A stretch of 14,263 nt of DNA from positions 1-14,263 of the forward strand of contig JAITAM010000008.1 of the NCBI GenBank assembly GCA_031284085.1. The letters run 5' to 3'. Source of the DNA: Spirochaetaceae bacterium (GTDB taxonomy: Bacteria; Spirochaetota; Spirochaetia; Treponematales; Breznakiellaceae). The stretch's first letter is position 1; every line of letters starts with the position of its first letter. The notes under the pieces are model-generated. The model saw only the letters and a list, made by a program, of their open reading frames with translations, made no database searches and was not told the origin of the DNA. Shown here piece after piece: positions 1 to 7,927 of this stretch. Both the position numbers and the translations under genes were made by a program.

Positions 1-47
1 TTTTATGATATGGTATCAAATAATTCTATTATCAAGGAAGTTTTTGT

Positions 48-434
48 ATGTATTCATTCTTCTTAATGGCAGCACCTCCGGATGGAGGAGCCGCTGCTTC
101 GGGAGGTGCGGCAAGTATGTTTATGAGCTTCGTTCCCTTTATTCTAATTATTGGTATTTTTTATTTTTTGATTATCAGACCTCAAAACAAAAAACAAAAA
201 GAAACAGAAAAGATGCTTGCTGCCTTAAAAAAAGGTGATAAAGTTGTTACTATCGGCGGAGTACACGGGTACATTACTAATGTAAAAGACAATTCAGTCG
301 TTGTAAAGGTTGATGATACTTCCAAGATTGAATTTAGCCGAAGTGCTATTGCAAGTGTTACAGCCGCTGAAAATGTAAAAGTGGAAAGTAAAACTGAAAA
401 AGTTGAAGATAACACAAATAAAGAAAATGAATAA
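48..434 (+). CDS. yajC: YajC, Sec translocon accessory subunit
   Basis: Small membrane partner of SecDF, which associates with SecYEG and helps protein export across the inner membrane. The 128-residue product has a short Ala/Gly-rich N-terminus, one membrane helix at about residues 24-43, then the family's RPQNKKQKE junction (from about residue 44) and a small cytoplasmic domain with the typical GDKVVTIGGVHG stretch. The acidic, Lys-rich tail after residue 110 looks disordered. The start is set by AAGGAAG at 34-40, seven bases before ATG 48; an internal ATG at 66 would remove six residues but has poorer spacing. secD follows after a 105-base structured gap on the same strand, the conserved yajC-secD-secF order. 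Length and motifs are normal for the family. Confidence 0.93.
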   Translation: MYSFFLMAAPPDGGAAASGGAASMFMSFVPFILIIGIFYFLIIRPQNKKQKETEKMLAALKKGDKVVTIGGVHGYITNVKDNSVVVKVDDTSKIEFSRSAIASVTAAENVKVESKTEKVEDNTNKENE

Positions 435-445
435 AATAAAAATCA

Positions 446-502
446 ATGATAGAAAGTATAATTCTTATTGGTAACCTAACTACAAAAAGGAGGGCGGGCT
501 AA
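446..502 (+). CDS. Possible 18-codon leader ORF before secD
   Basis: Short open frame from ATG 446 to TAA 500-502, encoding MIESIILIGNLTTKRRAG. It lies wholly in the yajC-secD gap and its stop codon falls in the 5' arm of the hairpin at 495-528. There is no clear Shine-Dalgarno in front of its ATG and an in-frame stop at 437 prevents a longer version, so translation is doubtful. It is listed because the peptide ends in RAG at the stop, and RAG(P)-type endings occur in ribosome-arrest leaders of Sec genes such as SecM. At 18 residues it is too short to reach out of the ribosome tunnel, which argues against a SecM-like sensor. Confidence 0.15.
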   Translation: MIESIILIGNLTTKRRAG

Positions 503-528
503 AATAGGATATTCCTATATTAGGCCCG
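495..528 (+). promoter_or_regulatory. Hairpin in the secD leader, next to two ribosome-binding sites
   Basis: Inverted repeat with arms from C495-GGGCTAA to the matching TTAGGCCC-G528, inner stem ATAGGA/TCCTAT and a three-base TAT loop. There is one A-A mismatch and one bulged G. A strong Shine-Dalgarno-like AGGAGGG sits at 488-494, directly 5' of the stem. A weaker GAGGG at 528-532 lies directly 3', seven bases before ATG 540. If the stem folds, AGGAGGG would be about 11 bases from the start codon instead of 45. No T-run follows, so it is not an intrinsic terminator. A TATAAT at 457-462 could be an internal -10, but no -35 is visible. Function is inferred. Confidence 0.5.
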
Positions 529-539
529 AGGGCATTGTT

Positions 540-2285
540 ATGAGTAAACGGTATCGGTTTACCATTGTTTTAGTAACGATAGTAATCTGTTTTATTTTTT
601 TGCTTCCAACACTCCGGTGGTACTTTATTGTTCCACCACAAGACAAAGTTTTTGCGCTTCAATCACGCGAGCAAATTAGAGAATACACTTCTCAAAAAGC
701 TGAAGTAGATATGCAGCGTTTGATTGACAGCGCTCGATTAGGAGAAGCAGTACCATCTGATTTGTCTTTTATAATAAAAGACGCAAAGAAAATTAACAAA
801 GACATAAAGGCACCTAAACCGGCACAATGGGATGCAAAAGCAGTGCTTTCAGTTTTTGTTAGTAGGAATGAGGCACAAAGTATACTCGAGACATATTATC
901 GTGAAAGGATATTTGACTTAAAGACGCTTCAGAAAAATGCCGTTCAGTTGGGCTTGGATCTTTCAGGCGGCTTGAGCATTGTATTACAGGCCGATATGGA
1001 TGCTCTTAAAGAACGGCTCGGCCATGAGGTAAACGATGATGATCGGGAAGATGCGGTTAATCGTGCATTGGAAGTGCTGAACAGCAGAATTGACCGGTTT
1101 GGGCTTACTGAGCCGGTTATACGACGGCAAGGAACGGACCAGATCTATGTGGAAATTCCCGGCACAGCCGATCCAGAACGTATAAATGATATCATTATGG
1201 GTAAGGGCAGCCTTGCATTTCATATGGTTGATCAAGATGCATCAGAGGCATTTGAAAGTTACCGGCAATCCCATCCACTCATAAGTTTTGATACAAACGG
1301 CGATCTTATTGATGAAAATAAAAGGCCGGTCGATCTTACCGATGTTATTCCTTCTGATACTGTGGTGCGTGGGGTGTATGTAAAGGATCAATATGGACTT
1401 GACCAATTCTCTACTTACACGGTTCTCAGAAAAGAGGTTGGTCTTGATGGCAATCATATTCAAAGCGCTATAGTAGAACGCAGTAACTTGGATGGCAAAC
1501 CGGAAGTTACTTTTATTCTTGACTCAGAGGGCGGCGAGCTTTTTTACAAGTTGACTTCTGCCAATCTGGGTAAGCCTCTGGCTATTGTTCTTGATAACCG
1601 AGTTAAATCCCAAGCAACTATACAGGGGGCAATCCGTGAACAGGTGCGGCTTACCGGCTTTGGCGCAGAAGAAGCAGAGAATATTGCTTTGACTTTACGG
1701 ACCGCTGCACTTCCGGTTGAACTGGAAGTTATTACCCAACAATCTATCGGAGCTGCGGTAGGTGAGGATGCTATTCGGCAAGGGTTGTACGCGCTGCTGG
1801 GCGGGCTTGGCGTGGTACTGCTCTTTATGGTTTGTTTTTATAAAATTTCCGGTATAAATGCAGTTATTGCTCAAATTCTCAATATTTACATTATGTTTAG
1901 TGTATTGTCGGCGTTCAATTTTACGCTGACTTTGCCGAGCATTGCCGGTTTTATTCTGACTATTGGTATGGCGGTTGATGCAAATGTTATTATTTTTGAG
2001 CGTATTAAAGAGGAGTTGTTTCTTGGTAAAAGCCGCAAAGCAGTTATTGAAGCTGGTTTTTCCAAGGCATTTTGGGCAATTATGGACTCTAACATTACAA
2101 CATTTATTGCTGCTCTTTTCCTTTCTCAGCTCGGCTCAGGTCCCATTCAAGGGTTTGCTGTGAGTCTTGCGATAGGCGTTTTCTCGTCGGTATTTACCGC
2201 CCTCTTTGTATCACGGCTGATTTTTGACTTTGGCACCGACGTTTTGAGAAGTAAGAAAATATCCGTTAGCTGGAGGATCTCATGA
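540..2285 (+). CDS. secD: Protein translocase subunit SecD
   Basis: Inner-membrane RND-type subunit that, with SecF, uses the ion gradient to pull exported proteins out of SecYEG on the outer face of the membrane. The 581-residue product has a membrane helix at about 7-29, then the family's first motif LGLDLSGG at 137-144. A large periplasmic domain follows, with the SRIDRFGLTEPVIRRQG stretch at about 182-198, and five more membrane helices fill the C-terminal third. The RND helix-4 motif GMAVDANVIIFERI begins at about residue 476, including the conserved Asp. GAGGG at 528-532 gives the start, helped perhaps by the upstream hairpin. It overlaps secF by four bases (ATGA), so the two are translationally coupled. 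No missing motif or frameshift is seen. Confidence 0.97.
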   Translation: MSKRYRFTIVLVTIVICFIFLLPTLRWYFIVPPQDKVFALQSREQIREYTSQKAEVDMQRLIDSARLGEAVPSDLSFIIKDAKKINKDIKAPKPAQWDAKAVLSVFVSRNEAQSILETYYRERIFDLKTLQKNAVQLGLDLSGGLSIVLQADMDALKERLGHEVNDDDREDAVNRALEVLNSRIDRFGLTEPVIRRQGTDQIYVEIPGTADPERINDIIMGKGSLAFHMVDQDASEAFESYRQSHPLISFDTNGDLIDENKRPVDLTDVIPSDTVVRGVYVKDQYGLDQFSTYTVLRKEVGLDGNHIQSAIVERSNLDGKPEVTFILDSEGGELFYKLTSANLGKPLAIVLDNRVKSQATIQGAIREQVRLTGFGAEEAENIALTLRTAALPVELEVITQQSIGAAVGEDAIRQGLYALLGGLGVVLLFMVCFYKISGINAVIAQILNIYIMFSVLSAFNFTLTLPSIAGFILTIGMAVDANVIIFERIKEELFLGKSRKAVIEAGFSKAFWAIMDSNITTFIAALFLSQLGSGPIQGFAVSLAIGVFSSVFTALFVSRLIFDFGTDVLRSKKISVSWRIS

Positions 2286-3544
2286 AAAAAATTATTCTTT
2301 TTTCAAGGTACTTTTTACCGGCTACAATTCTTTCGCTGGTCTTAATAGTATGCGGAATTGTCGGTATGATATATTTTTCGGCGACCGGCGCCGGCGCTTT
2401 TAATCTCGGCGTTGACTTTCAGGCCGGACTTATCCAAGAAGTACAGTTTGCCCCTCGTGCTTTTACATTGACATACTCAGGAGCTGATTCACCATCAATT
2501 TCAATGACAAGCACTGGTATCGAAATTGTGCTTTCCGGTGTAACAAGCGATCAACAAATCCCTCCATTTTTGTATTCAAGCTACGCGACTATTGATACTT
2601 TAATACAAGCTTTACGCGAACAAATGAGTGGACTACAGGTAAACCTTGTAGGTTCTGTGGGTAATGTTCCTCCAACTCAGCTTGTACAAAGTGCCTACGG
2701 GAACCCGGAGTTAGGAACGACGCCTTTTATGGTACATTATCTACCGGCCGGTATTGCGCCCATTCCTATAGAGGAAGTACGCCAAAGTCTCTCATCGTTA
2801 GGGACAATTTCTGTACAAGTATTAGGTATGCCGACAGAGCGTCGTTTTATGATCCGGACTCAGGCAAGCCAAATTGAAAGCACAGCCGCGGAAACCAGAC
2901 AAAAAGTTATAGCCACTTTGGAAAAAACTTTTGGTGCCGGCGAGGTTGTAATAACAAGCGACCGGTTTGTTGATTCTCGGTTTTCTAAGCAGTTGACCGA
3001 TCAAGCCGGTATTCTTATGGTATTTACCATTTTATTGATCCTTATCTATGCATCGATCCGGTTTAAGCCACAATTTGCTATAGGTGCGGTACTTGCTATC
3101 ATTCATGACGGCTTAATTATGATAACCTTTATCGTATGGAGCCGCATGGAATTTAATACAACGACCATAGCGGCAATCCTCACAATTTTGGGTTATTCGA
3201 TCAATGATACCATAGTCATTTTTGACCGTATCCGGGAAACACAACGGCTAGAGCCGGATACTCAGCTGGTTAGTATCTTAGATCGGGCTATCACTGAAAC
3301 GTTGAAACGGACCATCATTACAACTCTCACGACTATGCTTGCCGTGTTTTCGTTGCTTATTTTTACCTCAGGCTCCATGAGAGATTTTGCGGCAGCTCTT
3401 CTTGTCGGTATGCTTTCCGGTGTATATTCAACCATCTTTATTGCATCCGGTTTTGTTAACTTCTGGGGTATACAAGCCAGAAAAAAAGCTAATGCCCATA
3501 AGAAAGCAGCCGTACCGGCGAGTCTTGCTAAAGTTAAAGCATAA
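2282..3544 (+). CDS. secF: Protein translocase subunit SecF
   Basis: Partner of SecD in the membrane. It has a first helix at about residues 13-33, then the motif NLGVDFQAG at 41-49, where most homologues have a second Gly in place of the Ala. A periplasmic domain reaches to about residue 240, followed by five helices. The helix-4 motif GYSINDTIVIFDRIRE is at 304-319 with its conserved Asp. At 420 residues it is roughly 100 longer than the E. coli protein; the extra length is in the first periplasmic domain (about 55-150). GGAGGA just before the start, inside secD, serves as ribosome-binding site. The last 20 residues are a Lys/Ala-rich cytoplasmic tail. It is the last gene of the operon. Confidence 0.96.
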   Translation: MKKIILFSRYFLPATILSLVLIVCGIVGMIYFSATGAGAFNLGVDFQAGLIQEVQFAPRAFTLTYSGADSPSISMTSTGIEIVLSGVTSDQQIPPFLYSSYATIDTLIQALREQMSGLQVNLVGSVGNVPPTQLVQSAYGNPELGTTPFMVHYLPAGIAPIPIEEVRQSLSSLGTISVQVLGMPTERRFMIRTQASQIESTAAETRQKVIATLEKTFGAGEVVITSDRFVDSRFSKQLTDQAGILMVFTILLILIYASIRFKPQFAIGAVLAIIHDGLIMITFIVWSRMEFNTTTIAAILTILGYSINDTIVIFDRIRETQRLEPDTQLVSILDRAITETLKRTIITTLTTMLAVFSLLIFTSGSMRDFAAALLVGMLSGVYSTIFIASGFVNFWGIQARKKANAHKKAAVPASLAKVKA

Positions 3545-3559
3545 CCATCTTGCGCGATT

Positions 3560-4117
3560 CTACAAATCACCGTGTATTAGTAAATCGGTGTAGTAGCGCG
3601 GTTCTATCCGATTAGTTGAAATATTAAGCCGGCTAAGTAAATCCATAAGCCGGCTTTTTATATTATGTACCGTTTGTGTATCTCTACTGTCAGATATAAA
3701 TTCTAATTCAATAAAGTGGCCGAGATTTCGTACCAAAAGCAGTTCTGCAGTAATGCCGTTGTAGTTCCACGCCTGCCCCTGTTTGTATTTAGTGATTTTT
3801 GGTATAGCGCCAAGGCGTATGAATAATTTCTCAAAAATTCCGGCATCCGACACGTCAAATTCTTGTTCATCATTGATTTCAATGCCATCCTGAATCTCCT
3901 TTGTTTTATAAGTAACACAGCTACTCTGAACGACTATTCCTGACGGATCTGTTTTCACTTCCTTTCGGATTCGCAGTTCTTGCAAAGATGCCGGAAAAAT
4001 CCAGTAACAATCATCTTTTTCAAAAGTACCGACAAACTCTGCTCCTATAGCGGTAAAAATCTGTGATACCATCGCCGGGTCGTCGACCCAAGCTTTCAAT
4101 TCAATTTCAATTCCCAT
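3560..4117 (-). CDS. CYTH-domain protein (class IV adenylate cyclase / ThTPase family)
   Basis: CYTH proteins fold into a tunnel that binds triphosphates with metal ions; members are class IV adenylate cyclases (CyaB type), thiamine-triphosphatases or inorganic triphosphatases. Visible here are the signature ExExK as EIELK close to the N-terminus, a basic RIRKEV strand, the YKTKEI stretch, and the C-terminal GHFIELEF strand with paired acidic residues. The domain is therefore complete. The open frame continues to 4309, but that extension overlaps the divergent LysM gene. ATG 4117 (185 residues, starting MGIEIELKAW) has AAGGA about six bases upstream, and ATG 4120 directly before it is an alternative. 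The catalytic activity cannot be told from sequence alone. The gene converges on secF with 15 bases between stops. Confidence 0.85.
   Translation of the reverse strand: MGIEIELKAWVDDPAMVSQIFTAIGAEFVGTFEKDDCYWIFPASLQELRIRKEVKTDPSGIVVQSSCVTYKTKEIQDGIEINDEQEFDVSDAGIFEKLFIRLGAIPKITKYKQGQAWNYNGITAELLLVRNLGHFIELEFISDSRDTQTVHNIKSRLMDLLSRLNISTNRIEPRYYTDLLIHGDL
3626..3660 (+). terminator. Probable intrinsic terminator of the secDF operon
   Basis: AAGCCGGCT at 3626-3634 and AGCCGGCTT at 3648-3656 form a GC-rich stem with a 13-base loop, followed by T's on the plus strand. It lies about 80 bases past the secF stop, inside the 3' coding part of the convergent CYTH gene. AGCCGGCT is self-palindromic, so other pairings are possible. 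Confidence 0.5.
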
Positions 4118-4154
4118 CATTTTTCCTTTTCCATCTGCCGATAAATACTCTGTT

Positions 4155-4919
4155 ATGCCTAAAAAAATCCATTTAGTTATTATAAACCTTTTTGTTGTAT
4201 TGTGTACTATAAATGCTGATGAAGTTGTGTACGTAGTCAAAAAAGGCGATACTGTCTTTTCAATAGCCAAATCTTTTGCCGTAGCTATTGATAAACTTAT
4301 GTACGACAATAATATTACAGACCCACAAAGACTTAAAATTGGACAATCCCTTGTTATACCATCGACATCGGTGCTAAAAGCACTTCCTGATACGGTTCAT
4401 CGAGTTGCAAAAGGTGAAACTTTGTATGGAATTGCAAGGCGCTATGAAATTTCCCTTCAAGACCTGCTGGACGTTAATAATCTTAAAAATGATTATATCC
4501 TTAAAACTGGCGATTCACTTCGTATTCCTTCCAAAGAGAAAGCATCTCCTTCTCTTGTCATCTCGAATAGTGCCTCCGATTCTCGATGGCCTGTCAGCGC
4601 AAAAGACATCAGGTATGTTACCGGAAAGTTTTCCGGTGTGATTCTCTTAGGAGAAAGACAAGAATCGGTAAAGAGCATTACATCGGGAATAGTACTTTCT
4701 GCAGGCCCCTACTACGGTTTTGGAAAAGTAGTGATTATCGAAGTAGCAGGAGGCTATACTTACGTGTATAGCGGTTTAGATAATCTTTCAGTTAAAGCAA
4801 ATGACAGGGTAGTGTCCGGTACAGAATTAGGCAAATTACGGGATGGCGATCCACAGCTACTTTTTTTAGTCTACCAAAATAATACTCCAATAGATCCGGC
4901 AAAAGCACCACGCGCATAG
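4155..4919 (+). CDS. Secreted protein with two LysM repeats and a degenerate LytM (M23-like) domain
   Basis: Predicted exported peptidoglycan-binding protein of 254 residues. A signal peptide ends at about Ala21 (INA before DE). LysM repeat 1 spans about 24-70 (YVVKKGDTVFSIA...IPS) and repeat 2 about 80-127 (HRVAKGETLYGIARRY...IPS). The C-terminal 110 residues follow the LytM fold (GIVLSAGPYYGFGKVVIIEVAGGYTYVYSGL), but the metal ligands are gone: no HxxxD pair, a Ser-Gly where homologues have the His-Leu of Y-x-H-L, and LLFLVY in place of HLHF. It is thus likely non-catalytic, like the amidase activators EnvC and NlpD. The start lacks a Shine-Dalgarno; an AATACT at 4144-4149 could be a -10 of a very short-leader mRNA. 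It is divergent from the CYTH gene with 37 bases between them. Confidence 0.9.
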   Translation: MPKKIHLVIINLFVVLCTINADEVVYVVKKGDTVFSIAKSFAVAIDKLMYDNNITDPQRLKIGQSLVIPSTSVLKALPDTVHRVAKGETLYGIARRYEISLQDLLDVNNLKNDYILKTGDSLRIPSKEKASPSLVISNSASDSRWPVSAKDIRYVTGKFSGVILLGERQESVKSITSGIVLSAGPYYGFGKVVIIEVAGGYTYVYSGLDNLSVKANDRVVSGTELGKLRDGDPQLLFLVYQNNTPIDPAKAPRA

Positions 4920-5027
4920 AAAACTTATAATTTTTTAAGATAGAAGTTTTATCCATACCAGCCCTTGCCTCGGCAATCTTTTCATATATATAGGTAGAAA
5001 TGTTTTCTTTCAAGTTAGAGACATTAA

Positions 5028-5050
5028 GAAACCCTCAAGAGAGGTTTTTT
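5028..5050 (+). terminator. Probable intrinsic terminator after the LysM gene
   Basis: AAACCCTC and GAGGTTT pair, with one bulged C and an AAGA loop, followed by TTTTTT at 5045-5050. It is about 110 bases past the LysM stop. On the minus strand the same stem is followed by TTTCTT, so it may also end permease transcripts weakly. In the rest of 4920-5170 I see no convincing gene; a minus-strand frame at about 4920-5025 (NLKENISTYIYEKIAEARAG) looks protein-like but is short and runs into the LysM gene. Confidence 0.55.
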
Positions 5051-5170
5051 CGGTCTAAACGGAGCTTCTGAAGACCGGCGGAGACGTTTTGAATGTCTAC
5101 AAAGAGTTTCATTTATAAAATACACAAAATCCAAGCTATTGCAAGATGAGGCAGCAGGACACCGTAATTC

Positions 5171-6010
5171 TCAGCCTTTCACCGCACCGGCTGTAAGCCC
5201 TTGGATAAACTGTTTGCTCATACTAAGGTAGAGAGCGATAACCGGAATGGCAGACAAAGTCAGTACAGCAAGGACTTTAGACCAATCGGTTTGGTACTGA
5301 CCAAAAAGCCGGGTAACTCCAAGCAGTACCGTTTTTGCTTGGTCGTCAGAGATAAATATCAGCGGAAACCACAGATCATTCCAGAATGGTACCAAGTTGT
5401 AAATTGCTACAGTGGCGACTGCAGGGCGGAGTAATGGTACAATAATTCGAATGAAGACTCCTAAGCGGCTCGCCCCGTCAATGATGCCGGCTTCGATTAA
5501 TTCATGCGGTATTTGTCGGATAAATTCAGTCAAAATAAAAATCGCTATAGGCACTCCCATCGCCACATAAATAGGGATAAGGGACCAGACAGTATTAAGT
5601 AACCCAAAGGTCCGCACAATTTCTAAAATTTTAATTGAAGCGATTTTTATCGGAAGCATCATACCGGCAATGCAGAAAAAATAAAGGGCGCGTGAAATCT
5701 TTCCCCGCCAATTCGCTAAAGCATAGGCGGCTAAAGACCCTACAATTAGGAGAATTATAAGAGAAAGCACTACGGCAATAAAGCTGTTTTTGAAATAGCC
5801 AAGAAAATTGCCGTCTTTCAAGATGGTACTGTAATTGGAAAAATTCCAGTCCGCCGGCAATCCAAAAGGATTTTGATAAATGCTCAAGCGATCCTTAAAT
5901 GAATTGATCACCATGACGTAAAGAGGAAAAATTACTATGAGCGACCATATACTTAAAATACAGTGCGCCGGAATATTCCGGTTTTGTTGCTTTAATGAAC
6001 CGTGCGCCAT
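5171..6010 (-). CDS. Carbohydrate ABC transporter permease, MalG type (CUT1)
   Basis: Inner-membrane permease half of a sugar importer; it pairs with the MalF-type protein encoded just upstream. The 279-residue product starts with a helix at about 14-35 and has about six membrane segments. The cytoplasmic EAA loop that docks on the ATPase is at about 173-192 (EAGIIDGASRLGVFIRIIVP), matching EAA---G---------I-LP. It ends in the typical QFIQGLTAGAVKG tail. GGGAGGG inside the end of the preceding gene is the ribosome-binding site, and only three bases separate the two genes, so they are co-translated. The substrate cannot be assigned: no binding protein, ATPase or dedicated hydrolase is adjacent. 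No clear intrinsic terminator follows except the weak one near 5030. Confidence 0.93.
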   Translation of the reverse strand: MAHGSLKQQNRNIPAHCILSIWSLIVIFPLYVMVINSFKDRLSIYQNPFGLPADWNFSNYSTILKDGNFLGYFKNSFIAVVLSLIILLIVGSLAAYALANWRGKISRALYFFCIAGMMLPIKIASIKILEIVRTFGLLNTVWSLIPIYVAMGVPIAIFILTEFIRQIPHELIEAGIIDGASRLGVFIRIIVPLLRPAVATVAIYNLVPFWNDLWFPLIFISDDQAKTVLLGVTRLFGQYQTDWSKVLAVLTLSAIPVIALYLSMSKQFIQGLTAGAVKG

Positions 6011-6013
6011 AAG

Positions 6014-6931
6014 CTAGTCCCTCCCTTGTGTAAGCCGTAATACCGGAAGCACGCCCAGACAGAGGACAAAGAAAGTAATAGTTGCAATAGCAGAACCCAT
6101 ACCCGGATCAGGAATACCGACCGGATGTTGTCCCGCTATTCCTACTCGGTAAAAAAGAGTCCCAATAAGGTCGGTCGCATAATTGGGCGCGCCGTTAACA
6201 TTTTCCATAGCAAAAACCACATCAAAAGCGTTGAAATTATTAACAAAAGTCAAAATAGCAATCATACCGACGACAGGGCGGATCAGCGGTAATTTTATAT
6301 GCCAGAAGGTTTGCAGGCCGTTGGCTCCCTCAATAGAGGCGACTTCAAAAAAATCTTCGCTTATGTTGCGCAACGCCGCGACAAACATCATAGTCGGGAT
6401 GCCTATCCATTGCCAGCAAGAAACAAGGGCAACACAAGTTAGTGCTGTTGTGCGATTGCCGAGCCAAGGATAGATAAGAAAATCAAGGTGTAACTTCTGT
6501 AAAAAAGGGCCTGTCCACACCGGATTGAGCAGTAACTTCCACAAATAGCCGGTAACCAATACCGCAAGTGTTACCGGTATGAAAATAATAGTTTGATAAA
6601 AGCCCGCCTTTTTCATCGTTTTATTGGTCAGAAGAGTTGCAAAAAGGATGCCGAGGCAGTTTTGTACCAGCATGTGAATTAAAAAAAAGTAAAGGGTGTG
6701 TCCGAAAGCTTCTTTGTAGCGATCGGAGTACTGGGCCACGGTAAACAACTTCTTGAAATTCAAAAGCCCAACAAAAGTACGGCCAGTACTGACAGAGCCT
6801 GTGTATAAACTCAAGCGCAGCGAATCTAAGAGAGGTAATGCCATAAAGATGAGATAAAACAAAAGCGCCGGTATAAGATAGGGAAGCCATTGTAAACCGG
6901 TTGCGGAATTTAATGTTGGTCTTTTTGCCAT
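6014..6931 (-). CDS. Carbohydrate ABC transporter permease, MalF/UgpA type (CUT1)
   Basis: First gene of the two-permease operon. The 305-residue protein has a first helix at about 16-36 (PYLIPALLFYLIFMALPLL) and further membrane segments to the end. The EAA loop EVASIEGANGLQTFWHIKLP is at about 196-215, with the conserved Gly and LP. Together with the MalG-type partner it would form the membrane channel of a CUT1 importer that takes substrate from a lipoprotein or periplasmic binding protein. CUT1 operons usually begin with the binding-protein gene; here the operon begins with this permease behind a strong promoter at 7003-7031. The ATP-binding subunit must be encoded elsewhere, perhaps a shared MsmK-like ATPase (inference). 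AAGG upstream of ATG 6931 is somewhat distant. Confidence 0.93.
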   Translation of the reverse strand: MAKRPTLNSATGLQWLPYLIPALLFYLIFMALPLLDSLRLSLYTGSVSTGRTFVGLLNFKKLFTVAQYSDRYKEAFGHTLYFFLIHMLVQNCLGILFATLLTNKTMKKAGFYQTIIFIPVTLAVLVTGYLWKLLLNPVWTGPFLQKLHLDFLIYPWLGNRTTALTCVALVSCWQWIGIPTMMFVAALRNISEDFFEVASIEGANGLQTFWHIKLPLIRPVVGMIAILTFVNNFNAFDVVFAMENVNGAPNYATDLIGTLFYRVGIAGQHPVGIPDPGMGSAIATITFFVLCLGVLPVLRLTQGRD

Positions 6932-7002
6932 AATTCAACTTACCTTTTTTTTAAGTAAAGATCATTTTCTATACGAAGGAAATGGCTCAATCGTATGTAA
7001 TT

Positions 7003-7031
7003 TATATATAGGCTTACCTACTGTTTGTCAA
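7003..7031 (-). promoter_or_regulatory. Sigma70-type promoter of the permease operon
   Basis: On the minus strand TTGACA (7031-7026), 17 bases, then TATATA (7008-7003). The -35 is perfect and the -10 close to consensus. The start of transcription would be near 6996, about 65 bases before ATG 6931. TACCT (7016-7020) and AGGTA (7032-7036) form an inverted repeat around the -35 that could be an operator; this is weak. Confidence 0.65.
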
Positions 7032-7392
7032 GGTATTAAATGTATTACACAGCGGGTACAAAACCATTCACGGCCCCCTTAAATACTCTGTGCGTACTCA
7101 TCCATAAACAGCTCTATGCACTTCCTCCGGCTAAGATGGCTGTCAGACATGGTATGCCTCTATCTTGCCGGCTGATGGTTATGGCGCCAAGCTTCTGTCT
7201 TCTATGTTTTTGACCCTATAGGTCTTTTAACCGGTAAGGACGGCTTTTCACTAAAATTATGCTTGCTGACAAATTTTGAATCTCTTCCCGCCATGTTTGA
7301 CGCTGTGCTATCTATTCGGCGTACTTTTCAGTGGCAGCCGACCCTTCTAGCTATCTTTGCGGCAATATAGTCCATATTGGCAAGTCACCTCT

Positions 7393-7692
7393 TCAGTAAC
7401 AACATACGTTCGGCATTTCGCTCAAAAAGATCTCTCCATTAATGATTCGCAGTAGTCCACCGGCAGCATCAAATTCCTCCTCTGTGAGAGTCAGTGCCGG
7501 CTTTTCGATACCATCAAAATTCCGCATCGCTTGTAGGTTGGTGCGAAACACCGCCCCATTCTCTCTCCATAGTTCTGTGCAAAAAAGGTGTAGGATGAAT
7601 AGGTGTAGTTTTGCCTCACTCCGCTTGAGTCCAAAGTAAAGGCGCAGTTTATCCAACAGTGCTGTAGGCAAACCGGTAAAACCTTTTTCCAT
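7393..7692 (-). pseudogene. Unrecognised 99-codon fragment, possibly part of a decayed gene
   Basis: I do not recognise this product. The 99-residue translation has a normal amphipathic composition (LLDKLRLYFGLKRSEAKLHL, then a C-terminal stretch with TEEEFDAAGGLLRIINGE), which looks more like real protein than a random frame. However, ATG 7692 directly follows a stop codon, has no Shine-Dalgarno, and the upstream frames are broken. It could be the C-terminal part of an older, longer minus-strand gene whose N-terminal part lay toward 8055. No signal peptide, membrane helix or metal-binding motif is visible. It could also be a small functional gene or chance. Confidence 0.3.
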
Positions 7693-7927
7693 CTACTGAC
7701 CCAGATCAATCCCTGTGGCAGGGGTAACACTCGATTGTCCCAGCTACCTCTCTTGTCCATTCCTCCTGGATACCATCTCCCTTGCCGGCATGGAATATAC
7801 CCGCGTCCAATTGCCTTCCCTTCAAACCGTGCTAAAATGCTTGTTGCATACCCGTAATCTATCATCTACTCATCTACTAAGTCCTCTTTCCTTGACTTTT
7901 TTTCTAAACACTTCTGTGCTCAGTTTT

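Noticed and set aside
4118..4309. 63-residue N-terminal extension of the CYTH frame
   Set aside because: It overlaps the divergent LysM gene and its signal peptide. CYTH proteins begin at the ExExK strand, which follows ATG 4117 and its ribosome-binding site.
4792..5013. Minus-strand frame starting at TTG 5013 (LKENISTYIYEKIAEARAG)
   Set aside because: The first 30 residues look protein-like, but the frame then runs antisense through the LysM gene and has no ribosome-binding site; at most a remnant.
7491..7865. Minus-strand open frame of 124 codons
   Set aside because: Low-complexity, Trp/Cys/Arg-rich composition with no domain. It overlaps the more protein-like 7393-7692 frame and has no ribosome-binding site.
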